Shown here: positions 25,256 to 32,493 of the stretch, in pieces
Position numbering within the stretch: the stretch's first letter is position 1
Layout: every line of letters begins with the position of its first letter
DNA from: Gemmatimonadaceae bacterium
GTDB lineage: Bacteria; Gemmatimonadota; Gemmatimonadetes; Gemmatimonadales; Gemmatimonadaceae
Direction: 5' to 3'
DNA: 44,598 bases
Assembly (NCBI GenBank): GCA_024710705.1
Contig: JANJUF010000030.1
Span: 1-44,598 of the forward strand
Made by a program: the position numbers and the translations under genes
The notes under the pieces: model-generated
Database searches by the model: none
Seen by the model: only the letters and a program-made list of their open reading frames with translations
Told to the model about the DNA's origin: nothing

Positions 25256-26713
25256 TCAGGCGTCGGTGGAGAGTCCCCGCAGGTACTCCTCCGCGGCGAG
25301 CAGGCGCGTGCGCGTGCGCTCGCGCCCGAGGAGGACCATCACGTCGAAGAGTCCGGGAGAGACGCCCGAGCCCGTCAATGCGACGCGCAGCGGCTGGAAC
25401 AGCTTGCCGGCGCCGAGCCCCTTGGACTCGGCCAACGCCCGATGCGCTGCCTCGAGCGAACCCGAACTCCACTCGGCGTGGGCGGCGACCAGTTCGCGCA
25501 CCGATGCGAAGAGGGCGCGCAGCGCCGCCGGATCCTTCCACTGCTTGGCGACGGCCTCGGGCTCGTAGCCGACGGTGTCGCCGAAGAAGGGCGCAGCCTG
25601 ACGAACGATGTCGTCCACGAGCCGGGAGCGGACACGCAGCAGCTCGAGCAGGCTGTGCAGCCACTCGGGCTTCGCAGCCAGCTCGTCGGCCGTCGCGAGT
25701 CCGGCGGCCACCAGCTTGGGCGCCACGAGCGCAGCGACGCGCTCGATGGGCATCTTCGCGAGATGCTGTCCGTTCATCCACTCGAGCTTCTGCGGGTCGA
25801 ACACCGCTGCCTTCTTGAGCAGGCCGTCGGTGCTGAAGGCCGCGATGAGCTGCTCCCGCGTCATCACCTCGTCGAAGTCTCCGCCGGGCGACCAGCCGAG
25901 CAAGGCGAGGAAGTTGACCATGGCCTCGGGCAGGATGCCGAGGTGCTGGTAGTCGCCGACGGCCGTGGCGCCGTGCCGCTTGGAGAGCTTCTTGCCGTCG
26001 GTGCCGTGGATCATCGGCAGGTGGCCGAACTGCGGGATCGTGGCGCCGAGCGCCTCGTAGAGGAGGATCTGCTTGGGCGTGTTCGAGATGTGGTCATCGC
26101 CGCGCATCACGAGGGTGATGCCCATGGCGATGTCGTCGGAGACCACGGCGTGGTTGTAGATCGGCGTGCCATCGGAGCGGAGGATGACGAAGTCGTCGAT
26201 GTCCGTGTGCGGGAAGGCAATGCGGCCGTGAACGAGATCCGTCCATGCCGTCTCGCCATCGGGCACACGGAAGCGCAGCACGAACGGTGCGCCGGCAGCG
26301 ACACGCCGTGCGACGTCGTCGTGCGCGAGTTGGTCGCAGCGGCGATCATAGGCGAACGCCCCGCCGGCGGCCTCGGCCTTGGCGCGACGTTCACTCAGTT
26401 CGTCGGGCGTGCAGAAGCAGCGATAGGCCTTGCCAGCGGCGAGCAGGCGTTCGGCGTCGGCGCGGTGCCGCGGAAGGTTGGCGCCCTGGAACACCACGTC
26501 CTCGTCCCAATCGAGGCCCAGCCAGTTCAGGCCGTCGAAGATGGCCTGGGTGGACTCGTCGGTGGACCGCGCGCGGTCCGTGTCCTCGACGCGGAGGAGG
26601 AACGTGCCGCCGAGCTTCCGCGCCACCAGCCAGTTGAAGAGCGCCGTCCGCGCGCCGCCGACGTGGAGATAGCCGGTGGGAGAGGGGGCGAAGCGGAGCC
26701 GAGGGGAGATCAA
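25256..26713 (-). CDS. gltX: Glutamyl-tRNA synthetase
   Basis: The 485-residue class I enzyme charges tRNA-Glu. The HIGH-type motif is RFAPSPTGYLHVGG with the following ARTALFNWL, then LRVEDTDRAR. The KMSKS-type loop is GKKLSKRHGATAV. The C-terminal anticodon-binding domain is helical and complete. The only usable start is TTG (26711-26713), giving MISPRLRFAPSPTG. No purine-rich ribosome-binding site precedes it; the upstream mRNA is pyrimidine-rich heptamers of repeat element 2, ending 5 nt from the start codon. The LexA-like gene follows 1 nt after its stop. Confidence 0.95.
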   Translation of the reverse strand: MISPRLRFAPSPTGYLHVGGARTALFNWLVARKLGGTFLLRVEDTDRARSTDESTQAIFDGLNWLGLDWDEDVVFQGANLPRHRADAERLLAAGKAYRCFCTPDELSERRAKAEAAGGAFAYDRRCDQLAHDDVARRVAAGAPFVLRFRVPDGETAWTDLVHGRIAFPHTDIDDFVILRSDGTPIYNHAVVSDDIAMGITLVMRGDDHISNTPKQILLYEALGATIPQFGHLPMIHGTDGKKLSKRHGATAVGDYQHLGILPEAMVNFLALLGWSPGGDFDEVMTREQLIAAFSTDGLLKKAAVFDPQKLEWMNGQHLAKMPIERVAALVAPKLVAAGLATADELAAKPEWLHSLLELLRVRSRLVDDIVRQAAPFFGDTVGYEPEAVAKQWKDPAALRALFASVRELVAAHAEWSSGSLEAAHRALAESKGLGAGKLFQPLRVALTGSGVSPGLFDVMVLLGRERTRTRLLAAEEYLRGLSTDA

Positions 26714-26718
26714 ATGGG

Positions 26719-26800
26719 AGACAGAAGACGGGAGAAATGAGACGTGAGACGCAAGACGTGGGATGGGATGCTCCCATCTTCCGTCTCACGTCTCACGTCT
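26719..26800 (-). repeat. Heptamer inverted-repeat element, copy 2 (tRNA-Ser/gltX gap)
   Basis: This is the clearest copy. On the + strand, six heptamers run in perfect phase from 26719 to 26760: variants AGACAGA, AGACGGG, AGAAATG, AGACGTG, AGACGCA and AGACGTG. The opposite arm holds four units in reverse orientation, CCCATCT, TCCGTCT and two of CACGTCT (26773-26800). The inner arms 26741-26768 and 26772-26799 pair over 28 positions with about five mismatches and a 3-nt loop. Read on the minus strand, it begins 5 nt after the 3' end of tRNA-Ser(GCU) and runs up to the gltX start. No T-run follows. Confidence 0.8.
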
Positions 26801-26805
26801 GGGTA

Positions 26806-26896
26806 CGGAGACGGAGGGATTCGAACCCTCGATACAGGTTTAACCCCGTATAACGGTTTAGCAAACCGCCGCCTTCAGCCTCTCGGCCACGTCTCC
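26806..26896 (-). tRNA. tRNA-Ser (anticodon GCU)
   Basis: The reverse strand gives a complete class II tRNA of 91 nt. The acceptor stem is GGAGACG/CGTCTCC with discriminator G (26806). The anticodon loop TTGCTAA gives anticodon GCT, and a long variable arm is followed by the T arm GAGGG-TTCGAAT-CCCTC. CCA is not encoded. It lies 92 nt upstream of gltX on the same strand. Confidence 0.95.
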
Positions 26897-27008
26897 AACG
26901 ACTCTCGACTGATCCCGAGCAGGCGAAATGTCACCCGACGCCGAGGTCGAATCAAGGCGACGCGGTGAAGTGGCCGCAGCGTTGTTTCGCATTTCGACGC
27001 GTGTGCGT

Positions 27009-27028
27009 CGCGGCGCGCGCGCGCCGCG
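27009..27028 (-). terminator. 20-bp CG-rich palindrome downstream of tRNA-Ser(UGA)
   Basis: A perfect 20-bp palindrome made of alternating CG steps begins 12 nt after the 3' end of tRNA-Ser(UGA). It could fold as a hairpin and help end or process the tRNA transcript. It lacks a following T-run, and its alternating purine-pyrimidine core could also adopt left-handed DNA. The rest of the 144-nt gap between the two tRNAs shows nothing else I can name. Confidence 0.4.
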
Positions 27029-27040
27029 GCGCAGGGAGAA

Positions 27041-27123
27041 CGGAGGGTACAGGATTCGAACCTGTAAGTCCTTGCGGACGGCGGTTTTCAAGACCGCTGC
27101 ATTAGCCATTCTGCCAACCCTCC
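27041..27123 (-). tRNA. tRNA-Ser (anticodon UGA)
   Basis: The reverse strand gives an 83-nt class II tRNA. The acceptor stem is GGAGGGT/ACCCTCC with discriminator G (27041). The anticodon stem GCGGT/ACCGC encloses CTTGAAA, so the anticodon is TGA. The variable arm GTCC-GCAA-GGAC is followed by the T arm ACAGG-TTCGAAT-CCTGT. CCA is not encoded. It is in tandem with tRNA-Ser(GCU), 144 nt apart on the same strand. Confidence 0.95.
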
Positions 27124-27189
27124 CGCGGGACAAGATAATGGGGGCGTGTCCCTCGGCGGCGGTCGGGGAAGACAAAAAGCGGACAAATC

Positions 27190-27217
27190 TTGACGGGATT
27201 AGAAACCGCGCTAAATT
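27190..27217 (+). promoter_or_regulatory. Sigma70-type promoter for the FecA/PhnDCE operon
   Basis: TTGACG (27190-27195, five of six matches to the -35 consensus) and TAAATT (27212-27217, four of six to the -10) are separated by 16 nt in an AT-richer stretch unusual for this window. The predicted transcription start, about 27224, coincides with the first base of the Fur-type palindrome, and the receptor gene starts about 60 nt further on. Confidence 0.6.
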
Positions 27218-27222
27218 CTTGC

Positions 27223-27239
27223 CTGAGAACGATTCTCAG
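27223..27239 (+). promoter_or_regulatory. Fur-type operator
   Basis: CTGAGAA-CGA-TTCTCAG is a perfect 7-3-7 inverted repeat. Read as TGAGAAC-G-ATTCTCA it fits the classic 7-1-7 Fur consensus TGATAAT-N-ATTATCA at 11 of 14 arm positions, and resembles strong natural Fur boxes of the TGAGAATGATTCTCA kind. It covers the predicted transcription start, where a bound repressor would block RNA polymerase. Iron-dependent repression of the downstream FecA-like receptor and ABC importer is the natural inference. Confidence 0.72.
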
Positions 27240-27283
27240 CTCGCGCTACGCCTCTTCTTCGCTCACTCCCACCCTCTCGAGCC

Positions 27284-29695
27284 TTGTCTCTCGTCGCCCC
27301 GCTCGGACGCGCAATCCTCGCCCTTACCGTCCTCGCCTCCTCGGTCGCCGCCCAAGGCGCCATCACAGGACGCGTCACGCTCCCCGACAACCACACACCC
27401 GTCCCTGGCGCGACGGTGCGCATCGCCGGCACCACGCTGGGAGCCCTCGCCGACTCCGCGGGACGCTACGCCATCGCCCGCGTGCCCGCCGGGACGTATC
27501 TCGTGCAGGTCGCGGCCCCGGGGCACACGCTCGAGTCGCGCGAAGTGGTCGTGCGCGACGACGCCTCGATCGAGCTGTCCTGGCGACTCGCTGCCGCGCC
27601 GCGTGAGCTCGCCGGCGTGACGGTGATCGGCTCAGCCACCGACGCGCTCGCGCGCATCCCGGGGTCGGCCGCCGCCGTGTCGGCGCGTACCATCGAGGCC
27701 CTGCAGCCGACGTCCGCCAACGAAGTCCTGCGCACCGTCGCCGGCGTACACATCCAGGAAGAGGAAGGCGCTGGCCTCCGCGCCAATATCGGCCTGCGCG
27801 GCCTCGACCCCGACCGCAGCCGCTCGGTGCTGGTGCTCGAGGACGGCATCCCGGTGGCGCTCGCACCGTACGGCGAGCCCGAGATGTACTACTCGCCGCC
27901 CATTGACCGCATGTCGCGGGTCGAGGTCATCAAGGGCAGCGGGTCCATCCTGTTCGGCCCGCAGACGATCGGTGGCGTGGTGAACTACGTGACGGCCGAG
28001 CCCACGACCCAGTGGGCGGGTCGGGTGGACGCGCGCGGTGGCTCGGGGGGACAGCAGTTCGCCCGCGCCCAGCTGGGCGGCACCCGCGGCGCCTCGCGTG
28101 GGATCCTCACGGCGTTCCGCCGCACGGCCGATGACTTCAATGGGCTCAACTACGACGTGACCGACGCCACCGCCAAGGTCGGCGTCCGCACGCGCCTCGG
28201 CGACCTCAGCGCCAAGCTCAGCGTCTACGAGGAGGCGTCCAATGCGACCTACGTGGGACTCACCGACTCGCTCTTCCGCGCGTCGCCGCTGGTGCACCCG
28301 ATGCCCACGGACCGCCTCGACGTGAACCGTCAGGCCCTCACGCTCTCCCACGAAGCCGGACTCGGCGCGGGTGCCATTCGAACGACGGTCTACGGATATC
28401 GCACCGAGCGCAACTGGATGCGGCGCAACTACACCTACGGCGCGTCCGGCGGTACGATCATCCCCGGGGGCGCGAGCGGCGGTCGCGACCGCTCCTTCGA
28501 CGTGGCCGGCATCGAGCCCCGCTTCCGCACGATGTGGAGCGCCGGCGCGCTGACGTCGGATCTCGATGTGGGCGCGCGCTACCACTACGAGCGCGCCCGC
28601 GACCAGTTCGTGAATGCCACCGCCGAGGGCACCCCGACCGACGTGCGCGACGACGAGTTCCGCACCGGGCACGCCCTCTCGGCGTGGGTGCAGAACCGCA
28701 TCGCCTTCAGCCCGACCTTCGATGTGACGCCCGGCGTCCGACTGGAGCGGTTCAGCTACGACCGCAACATCACGCGCACTCGCGTGCGCCGCGACGACGG
28801 CGGCACCGTGACGCGCACCGTGGAGGATGTGGACATCCGCTCGGGTGATGACTTGAGCGAGTTCATTCCGGGCGTCGGCGCGACCTGGCGTCCGGCGGAG
28901 TTGCTGACCGTGTTCGCGGGTGCGCATCGCGGCTTCGCGCCGCCGCGCACGAAGGACGCGCTCATCTACACCGACGAGACGCTGGCACCCGATCAGCAAG
29001 TGCCCGATCCGGTCTCGCTCCAGTTGGATGCCGAGCGGAGCTGGAACTACGAACTCGGCACGCGCCTCTCGCCGCGCCCGTGGCTCTCGCTCGAGGCCAC
29101 CGCCTTCTACATGGACTTCACCAACCAGATCATCGAGCCCTCGCTCTCGGCGGGCTCCACCGCGGCGGCGGCGCTGGCCAACCAAGGGGCGACGCGGCAC
29201 CGCGGCGTGGAAGTCGGCGGCTCGGTGGACCTCGGCAAGCTCGCGGGGCGCAGCACCGTCCTCATGCTGGAGGGGAACTGGACCTTCGCCGATGCGTTCT
29301 TCTCCACGGACCGCTTCATCGCCCAAGGGAGTGACACCGTGAACGTGAAGGGCAATACGCTCCCGTACGCGCCGCGCCAGCGGGCGCACCTCGCGCTCAC
29401 GGCCGAGCATCCGGCCGGGTTGCGCCTCCGCTTGGATGGCAGCTTCGTCGGCGAGCAGTTCAGCGACAACTTCGAGACCCAAGCCGGCTCGGCCAACGGA
29501 CGCGTCGGGGCCATCCCGGCCTACCGTGTGTACGACGCCACCCTGCAGTACGAGGTGCCCGGACTGTCCGGCGTTCGCATCTCGGGTGCCGTGAAGAATC
29601 TGACCGACTCCCGTTACATTGCGTCGCGCCGTCCGGAAGGGATCCGGGTGGGCCTGCCGCGCCTCGTCACCCTTGGTCTCTCGTGGGGCTTCTGA
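27284..29695 (+). CDS. FecA-like TonB-dependent outer-membrane receptor
   Basis: The 803-residue protein has a signal peptide (residues 1-24, ending SVAAQ), then a carboxypeptidase-regulatory-like beta domain (about 25-105: GAITGRVTLP, PVPGATVRI), a plug domain (about 115-240) and a C-terminal barrel ending in Phe (LGLSWGF). The plug carries LRGLDPDRSRSVLVLEDGIP, LAPYGEPE and GPQTIGGVVNYVT. These closely resemble ferric-dicitrate receptor FecA (GIRGLNPNRS.., GPQTIGGVINYIT). The start is a TTG at 27284 with no visible Shine-Dalgarno; it is the only one that gives a full signal peptide. A Fur-type operator lies 45 nt upstream and a substrate-binding lipoprotein gene 2 nt downstream. The FecA-like plug suggests iron chelate uptake, but the ligand is not proven. 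Confidence 0.92.
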   Translation: MSLVAPLGRAILALTVLASSVAAQGAITGRVTLPDNHTPVPGATVRIAGTTLGALADSAGRYAIARVPAGTYLVQVAAPGHTLESREVVVRDDASIELSWRLAAAPRELAGVTVIGSATDALARIPGSAAAVSARTIEALQPTSANEVLRTVAGVHIQEEEGAGLRANIGLRGLDPDRSRSVLVLEDGIPVALAPYGEPEMYYSPPIDRMSRVEVIKGSGSILFGPQTIGGVVNYVTAEPTTQWAGRVDARGGSGGQQFARAQLGGTRGASRGILTAFRRTADDFNGLNYDVTDATAKVGVRTRLGDLSAKLSVYEEASNATYVGLTDSLFRASPLVHPMPTDRLDVNRQALTLSHEAGLGAGAIRTTVYGYRTERNWMRRNYTYGASGGTIIPGGASGGRDRSFDVAGIEPRFRTMWSAGALTSDLDVGARYHYERARDQFVNATAEGTPTDVRDDEFRTGHALSAWVQNRIAFSPTFDVTPGVRLERFSYDRNITRTRVRRDDGGTVTRTVEDVDIRSGDDLSEFIPGVGATWRPAELLTVFAGAHRGFAPPRTKDALIYTDETLAPDQQVPDPVSLQLDAERSWNYELGTRLSPRPWLSLEATAFYMDFTNQIIEPSLSAGSTAAAALANQGATRHRGVEVGGSVDLGKLAGRSTVLMLEGNWTFADAFFSTDRFIAQGSDTVNVKGNTLPYAPRQRAHLALTAEHPAGLRLRLDGSFVGEQFSDNFETQAGSANGRVGAIPAYRVYDATLQYEVPGLSGVRISGAVKNLTDSRYIASRRPEGIRVGLPRLVTLGLSWGF

Positions 29696-29697
29696 TC

Positions 29698-30612
29698 ATG
29701 CGACTTCGTCATCTGGCCGCGCTCGCGGCCATTGCCTTCGCCGGCGCCTGCGGCTCGCGTGACGCCGCGACGCCGCTGGTGCTCGGCTTCCTGCCCTCGG
29801 CGCAGGCCGATTCGGTCCTACCGAACGCGCGGGCGCTCGGCGACTTCCTGTCCGAGCGGATCGGCCGCCCGGTGGAAGTCGTGGTGCCCTCCACCTATGA
29901 GCCGCTCATCGAGGGCTTCCGCTTCAATCGCGTGGACATCGCCTTCCTCGATGGCGGACCGGCCTGGATCGCCCACAAGCGCACCGGCGCCGAGGTGATC
30001 CTCGCCGAGGTCAACAAGGGAGAGACGTTCTACTTCGCCGAGGCCTTCACGCGCGTCGGCAGCGGCATCAGTAGCCTGGACCAACTCGCCGGCAAGCGGC
30101 TGGCCTTCACGTCGCGCACCGGGTCCAGCGGCTTCCTGATGCCCATCGGCACGCTGGTGGCGGAAGGGAAGCTGGTGGTGCAGGGCGACGGACTCGACGC
30201 GCTGGAGCGCGCGCTGCAGTCCACCTATGCGCTGACGATTGATGCCGGCGGCTACCAGCAGGCGTTGCGCGCCGTGCTCGACGGGCGCGCCGACGTCGCG
30301 TTCGGGGGCCACGACGTGCCCGAGCGGTTCTTGGACGAAGCTGACCGCGCGCGCATCACGAGCTTCCATCGTTTCGGGAAGATCCCGTCGCACGCGATCC
30401 TCGTGGCCGCCGGCATGGACTCCACCACGCGGGCACGGGTGAAGGAGGCCTTCCTGGCGTTGAACGAGCCGGCCAACCTGCCGCTACTGCAGGCGATCTA
30501 CGGCGTGGACGGCGTGCGCGACGCGAACACGGAGGCGCATCTCGGCGACTTCGGCCGCGCGCTCTCGGCGCTCCCGGGATACGACCAGACGCTGTTGGCC
30601 AAGACGCCGTGA
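29698..30612 (+). CDS. PhnD-type substrate-binding lipoprotein
   Basis: The 304-residue product has a signal peptide with lipobox AGAC (Cys18), so it is probably a periplasm-facing lipoprotein. The body fits the PhnD/SsuA/transferrin-like binding-protein family: LGFLPSAQADSV at the first strand, a LGDFLSERIGRPVEVVVP stretch, RVDIAFLDGGPAW, LAGKRLAFTSRTGSSG and DVAFGGHDVP. The family binds phosphonate, phosphite, phosphate and other anions; the ligand residues here do not obviously match E. coli PhnD. The ATG at 29698 is 2 nt after the receptor stop, and its end overlaps the ATPase start by 4 nt. Its receptor partner and Fur operator suggest an iron-related ligand. Confidence 0.85.
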   Translation: MRLRHLAALAAIAFAGACGSRDAATPLVLGFLPSAQADSVLPNARALGDFLSERIGRPVEVVVPSTYEPLIEGFRFNRVDIAFLDGGPAWIAHKRTGAEVILAEVNKGETFYFAEAFTRVGSGISSLDQLAGKRLAFTSRTGSSGFLMPIGTLVAEGKLVVQGDGLDALERALQSTYALTIDAGGYQQALRAVLDGRADVAFGGHDVPERFLDEADRARITSFHRFGKIPSHAILVAAGMDSTTRARVKEAFLALNEPANLPLLQAIYGVDGVRDANTEAHLGDFGRALSALPGYDQTLLAKTP

Positions 30613-31361
30613 GTTCGTCGCCGGCCGCCGAGGCCGGAGCGCCCGCGCTGGTAGTCGAGGCCCTCTCGGCCGGCTACCAGCGCGGGCGCGCTGTGTTGCA
30701 CGAGGTGTCGTTCACCGTGCCGCAGGGGGCGTGGTGGGCGGTGGTGGGGCCGAGCGGGTGTGGCAAGACCACGCTTTTGCGCGCCGTGCTCGGTGTGCTG
30801 AAGCCGACGACGGGGGCCGTCCGGCGCCCGGCCGTGAACGGCGCGCGTGATGCCCTCGGCTACATCCCGCAGCAGCTCGGACTGGTGCGCAACCTGAGCG
30901 TGCGCGAGAACGTGCTGCTCGGCGGACTCGGGCGTATCGGTCCGTGGCGCTCGTTGCTCGGGCGCTTCACGGCGTCCGAGGTCGCGGCAGCCGATGTGGC
31001 GTTGGCCGAGGTGGGCCTGGGCGGCCGCGGCGACGAACGCACCACCGAGCTCTCCGGCGGGGAGCGTCGGCGCGTGGCCATCGCCCGGGCCATCATCCAG
31101 CGGCCGCGGCTGCTCGTTGCCGACGAGTTCCTGGCCGAACTCGACCCGATCACGTCGGCGGCGATCGTGACCGTCCTGCAGCGGCTGCGCGAATCCACCG
31201 GCATGACGATCCTGTGCGTGGAGCACGACTTGCACGCCGCGGCGGCGGCCGCCGACCGGGTGGTGGTGATGGCGAGCGGACGCAAGCTGCGCGAGGTGGG
31301 CGCGGCGGAGTTGAAGGAGGCCGATTCCACCTCGCTCCTCAAGTGGATCGCCCGCGCATGA
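30609..31361 (+). CDS. ABC importer ATPase, PhnC-like
   Basis: The 250-residue ATPase has Walker A GPSGCGKTT (residues 47-55), Q-loop Gln (PQQL), signature LSGGERRRVAIARA (148-161), Walker B RLLVADE (172-173), D-loop AELD and switch His in CVEHD (H206). It should drive uptake with the adjacent PhnE-like permease. Start is a GTG overlapping the binding-protein stop. Sequence alone cannot separate phosphonate, phosphate-ester or metal-chelate importers. Confidence 0.9.
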   Translation: MSSSPAAEAGAPALVVEALSAGYQRGRAVLHEVSFTVPQGAWWAVVGPSGCGKTTLLRAVLGVLKPTTGAVRRPAVNGARDALGYIPQQLGLVRNLSVRENVLLGGLGRIGPWRSLLGRFTASEVAAADVALAEVGLGGRGDERTTELSGGERRRVAIARAIIQRPRLLVADEFLAELDPITSAAIVTVLQRLRESTGMTILCVEHDLHAAAAAADRVVVMASGRKLREVGAAELKEADSTSLLKWIARA

Positions 31362-32143
31362 CGGGACACACACTTCCGCCGGCGCCGCGCAAACGCGTGG
31401 TGGTGGTGCTGCTGCTGGCGGTACTCGCGGCGTGGCACCTGAAGCTCGACCTCGGCGCACTCGTGGATGGCTGGCCCAACCTCGCGAAGCTCGCGGCGGA
31501 CGCCTTCCCGCCGCAGGCGGGCGTCTTCCCGACCGCCGTGCGCGGATTGATCGAGACGCTCGCGATCGCGTTCCTCGGCACGCTGATTGGGTTCGTGCTG
31601 GCGCTGCCGTTGGGCGTGGTGGCCACCAAGACGCTCTTCCCGCTGTGGCTGGTGGTCCCGGCTCGGCTGCTCGCGGCGACGGTGCGCACGATGCCCTCGC
31701 TGCTCTGGGCCGTGCTGATGGTGATCCTCGTGGGATTCGGTCCGTTGGCCGGCGTGTTGGCGATGGCGCTGTACACCACGGGACATCTGGCGAAACTGGC
31801 CTACGAGGCGCTGGAGGGCCTGCCGTCGGACGCTTTCGAGGCGCTTGGCGCCGCCGGGGCCACGCGCCTGCAGCTCGCGCGATTGGTGGCGGTCCCGGAG
31901 GCGTCCAACCAGCTGGTCAGCCACTTGCTCTACATGCTCGAGTACAACTTGCGGGCGTCGAGCATCGTCGGGTTCGTCGGGGCAGGGGGCATCGGCGCCT
32001 ACCTTGGCCGCTACCTCCAGATGATGCAGTATGATGGCGTGGTGACGCTCCTGGCCGTGGTCTTCGTCGCCATCGTGGCGATGGACGCGCTCTCGCTGTG
32101 GCTGCGCGGGCGCTATCTCACGCGCGTGCCAGGCGCCTCATGA
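31358..32143 (+). CDS. ABC importer permease, PhnE-like
   Basis: The 261-residue protein is an inner-membrane permease of the binding-protein-dependent superfamily with about six membrane helices. The cytoplasmic coupling loop reads EALEGLPSDAFEALGAAGATR followed by VAVPEA, the EAA-type motif that docks on the ATPase. SSIVGFVGAGGIG near the C-terminus is typical of PhnE permeases. It starts at the ATG overlapping the ATPase stop and ends overlapping the HPt-like gene by 4 nt. Only one permease gene is present, so it probably acts as a homodimer. Confidence 0.9.
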   Translation: MTGHTLPPAPRKRVVVVLLLAVLAAWHLKLDLGALVDGWPNLAKLAADAFPPQAGVFPTAVRGLIETLAIAFLGTLIGFVLALPLGVVATKTLFPLWLVVPARLLAATVRTMPSLLWAVLMVILVGFGPLAGVLAMALYTTGHLAKLAYEALEGLPSDAFEALGAAGATRLQLARLVAVPEASNQLVSHLLYMLEYNLRASSIVGFVGAGGIGAYLGRYLQMMQYDGVVTLLAVVFVAIVAMDALSLWLRGRYLTRVPGAS

Positions 32144-32490
32144 TGCGCCCGCCGGCGGAGGCGCAGCCGGCGTTGGCGGCCATCCACGCGGCCGGCGGGG
32201 ATGAGTTGGTGCACGCGATGCTCGCCGCCTTCCACGGGTTCGCCACGGCGCAGGCCGCGTGGCTGGAGCGTCAGGTCAAGGCGCGGGCCTTCGATGATGT
32301 GGCGCTGGCGTCACGCGCCCTGCGGATCAGCGCCACGCAGGTCGGGGCACTGAGCGTCGCCGAGGCCTGCGAGCGCATTGAGTTGGCCAGCGCCGGCCGC
32401 GATGCGGCGGCGGTGGACGCCGCCCTGGAGGACGTGCACGACGCGCTCGCGGCGGCGCGTCCGTGGCTGGACGCGCACGCCGACGAGTGA
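32140..32490 (+). CDS. Small HPt-like protein without the phospho-accepting His
   Basis: The 116-residue all-helical protein looks like a single HPt domain: DELVHAMLAAFHGFATAQAA, then LASRALRISATQVGALSVAEACERIELA, where phosphotransfer proteins have AHxLKGsa..lGa..la..c..lE. The His position is Arg (R59). The same His-to-Arg change occurs in all three modules of the protein at 8180-9775. It is coupled to the permease gene by ATGA, so it is part of the Fur-type operon. The role is unknown: it may bind a partner without phosphotransfer. A second ATG lies one codon downstream. Its stop is 3 nt from the convergent DUF2723 gene. Confidence 0.72.
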   Translation: MMRPPAEAQPALAAIHAAGGDELVHAMLAAFHGFATAQAAWLERQVKARAFDDVALASRALRISATQVGALSVAEACERIELASAGRDAAAVDAALEDVHDALAAARPWLDAHADE

Positions 32491-32493
32491 GCG

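Noticed and set aside
26719-26800. Heptamer arrays considered as a CRISPR array.
   Set aside because: Units are 7 nt, contiguous without spacers, and arranged as facing inverted arms.
26928-27620. A + strand open frame running across tRNA-Ser(UGA), the promoter and the receptor start.
   Set aside because: It crosses a tRNA gene and the Fur-type promoter and overlaps the receptor's signal peptide in another frame.
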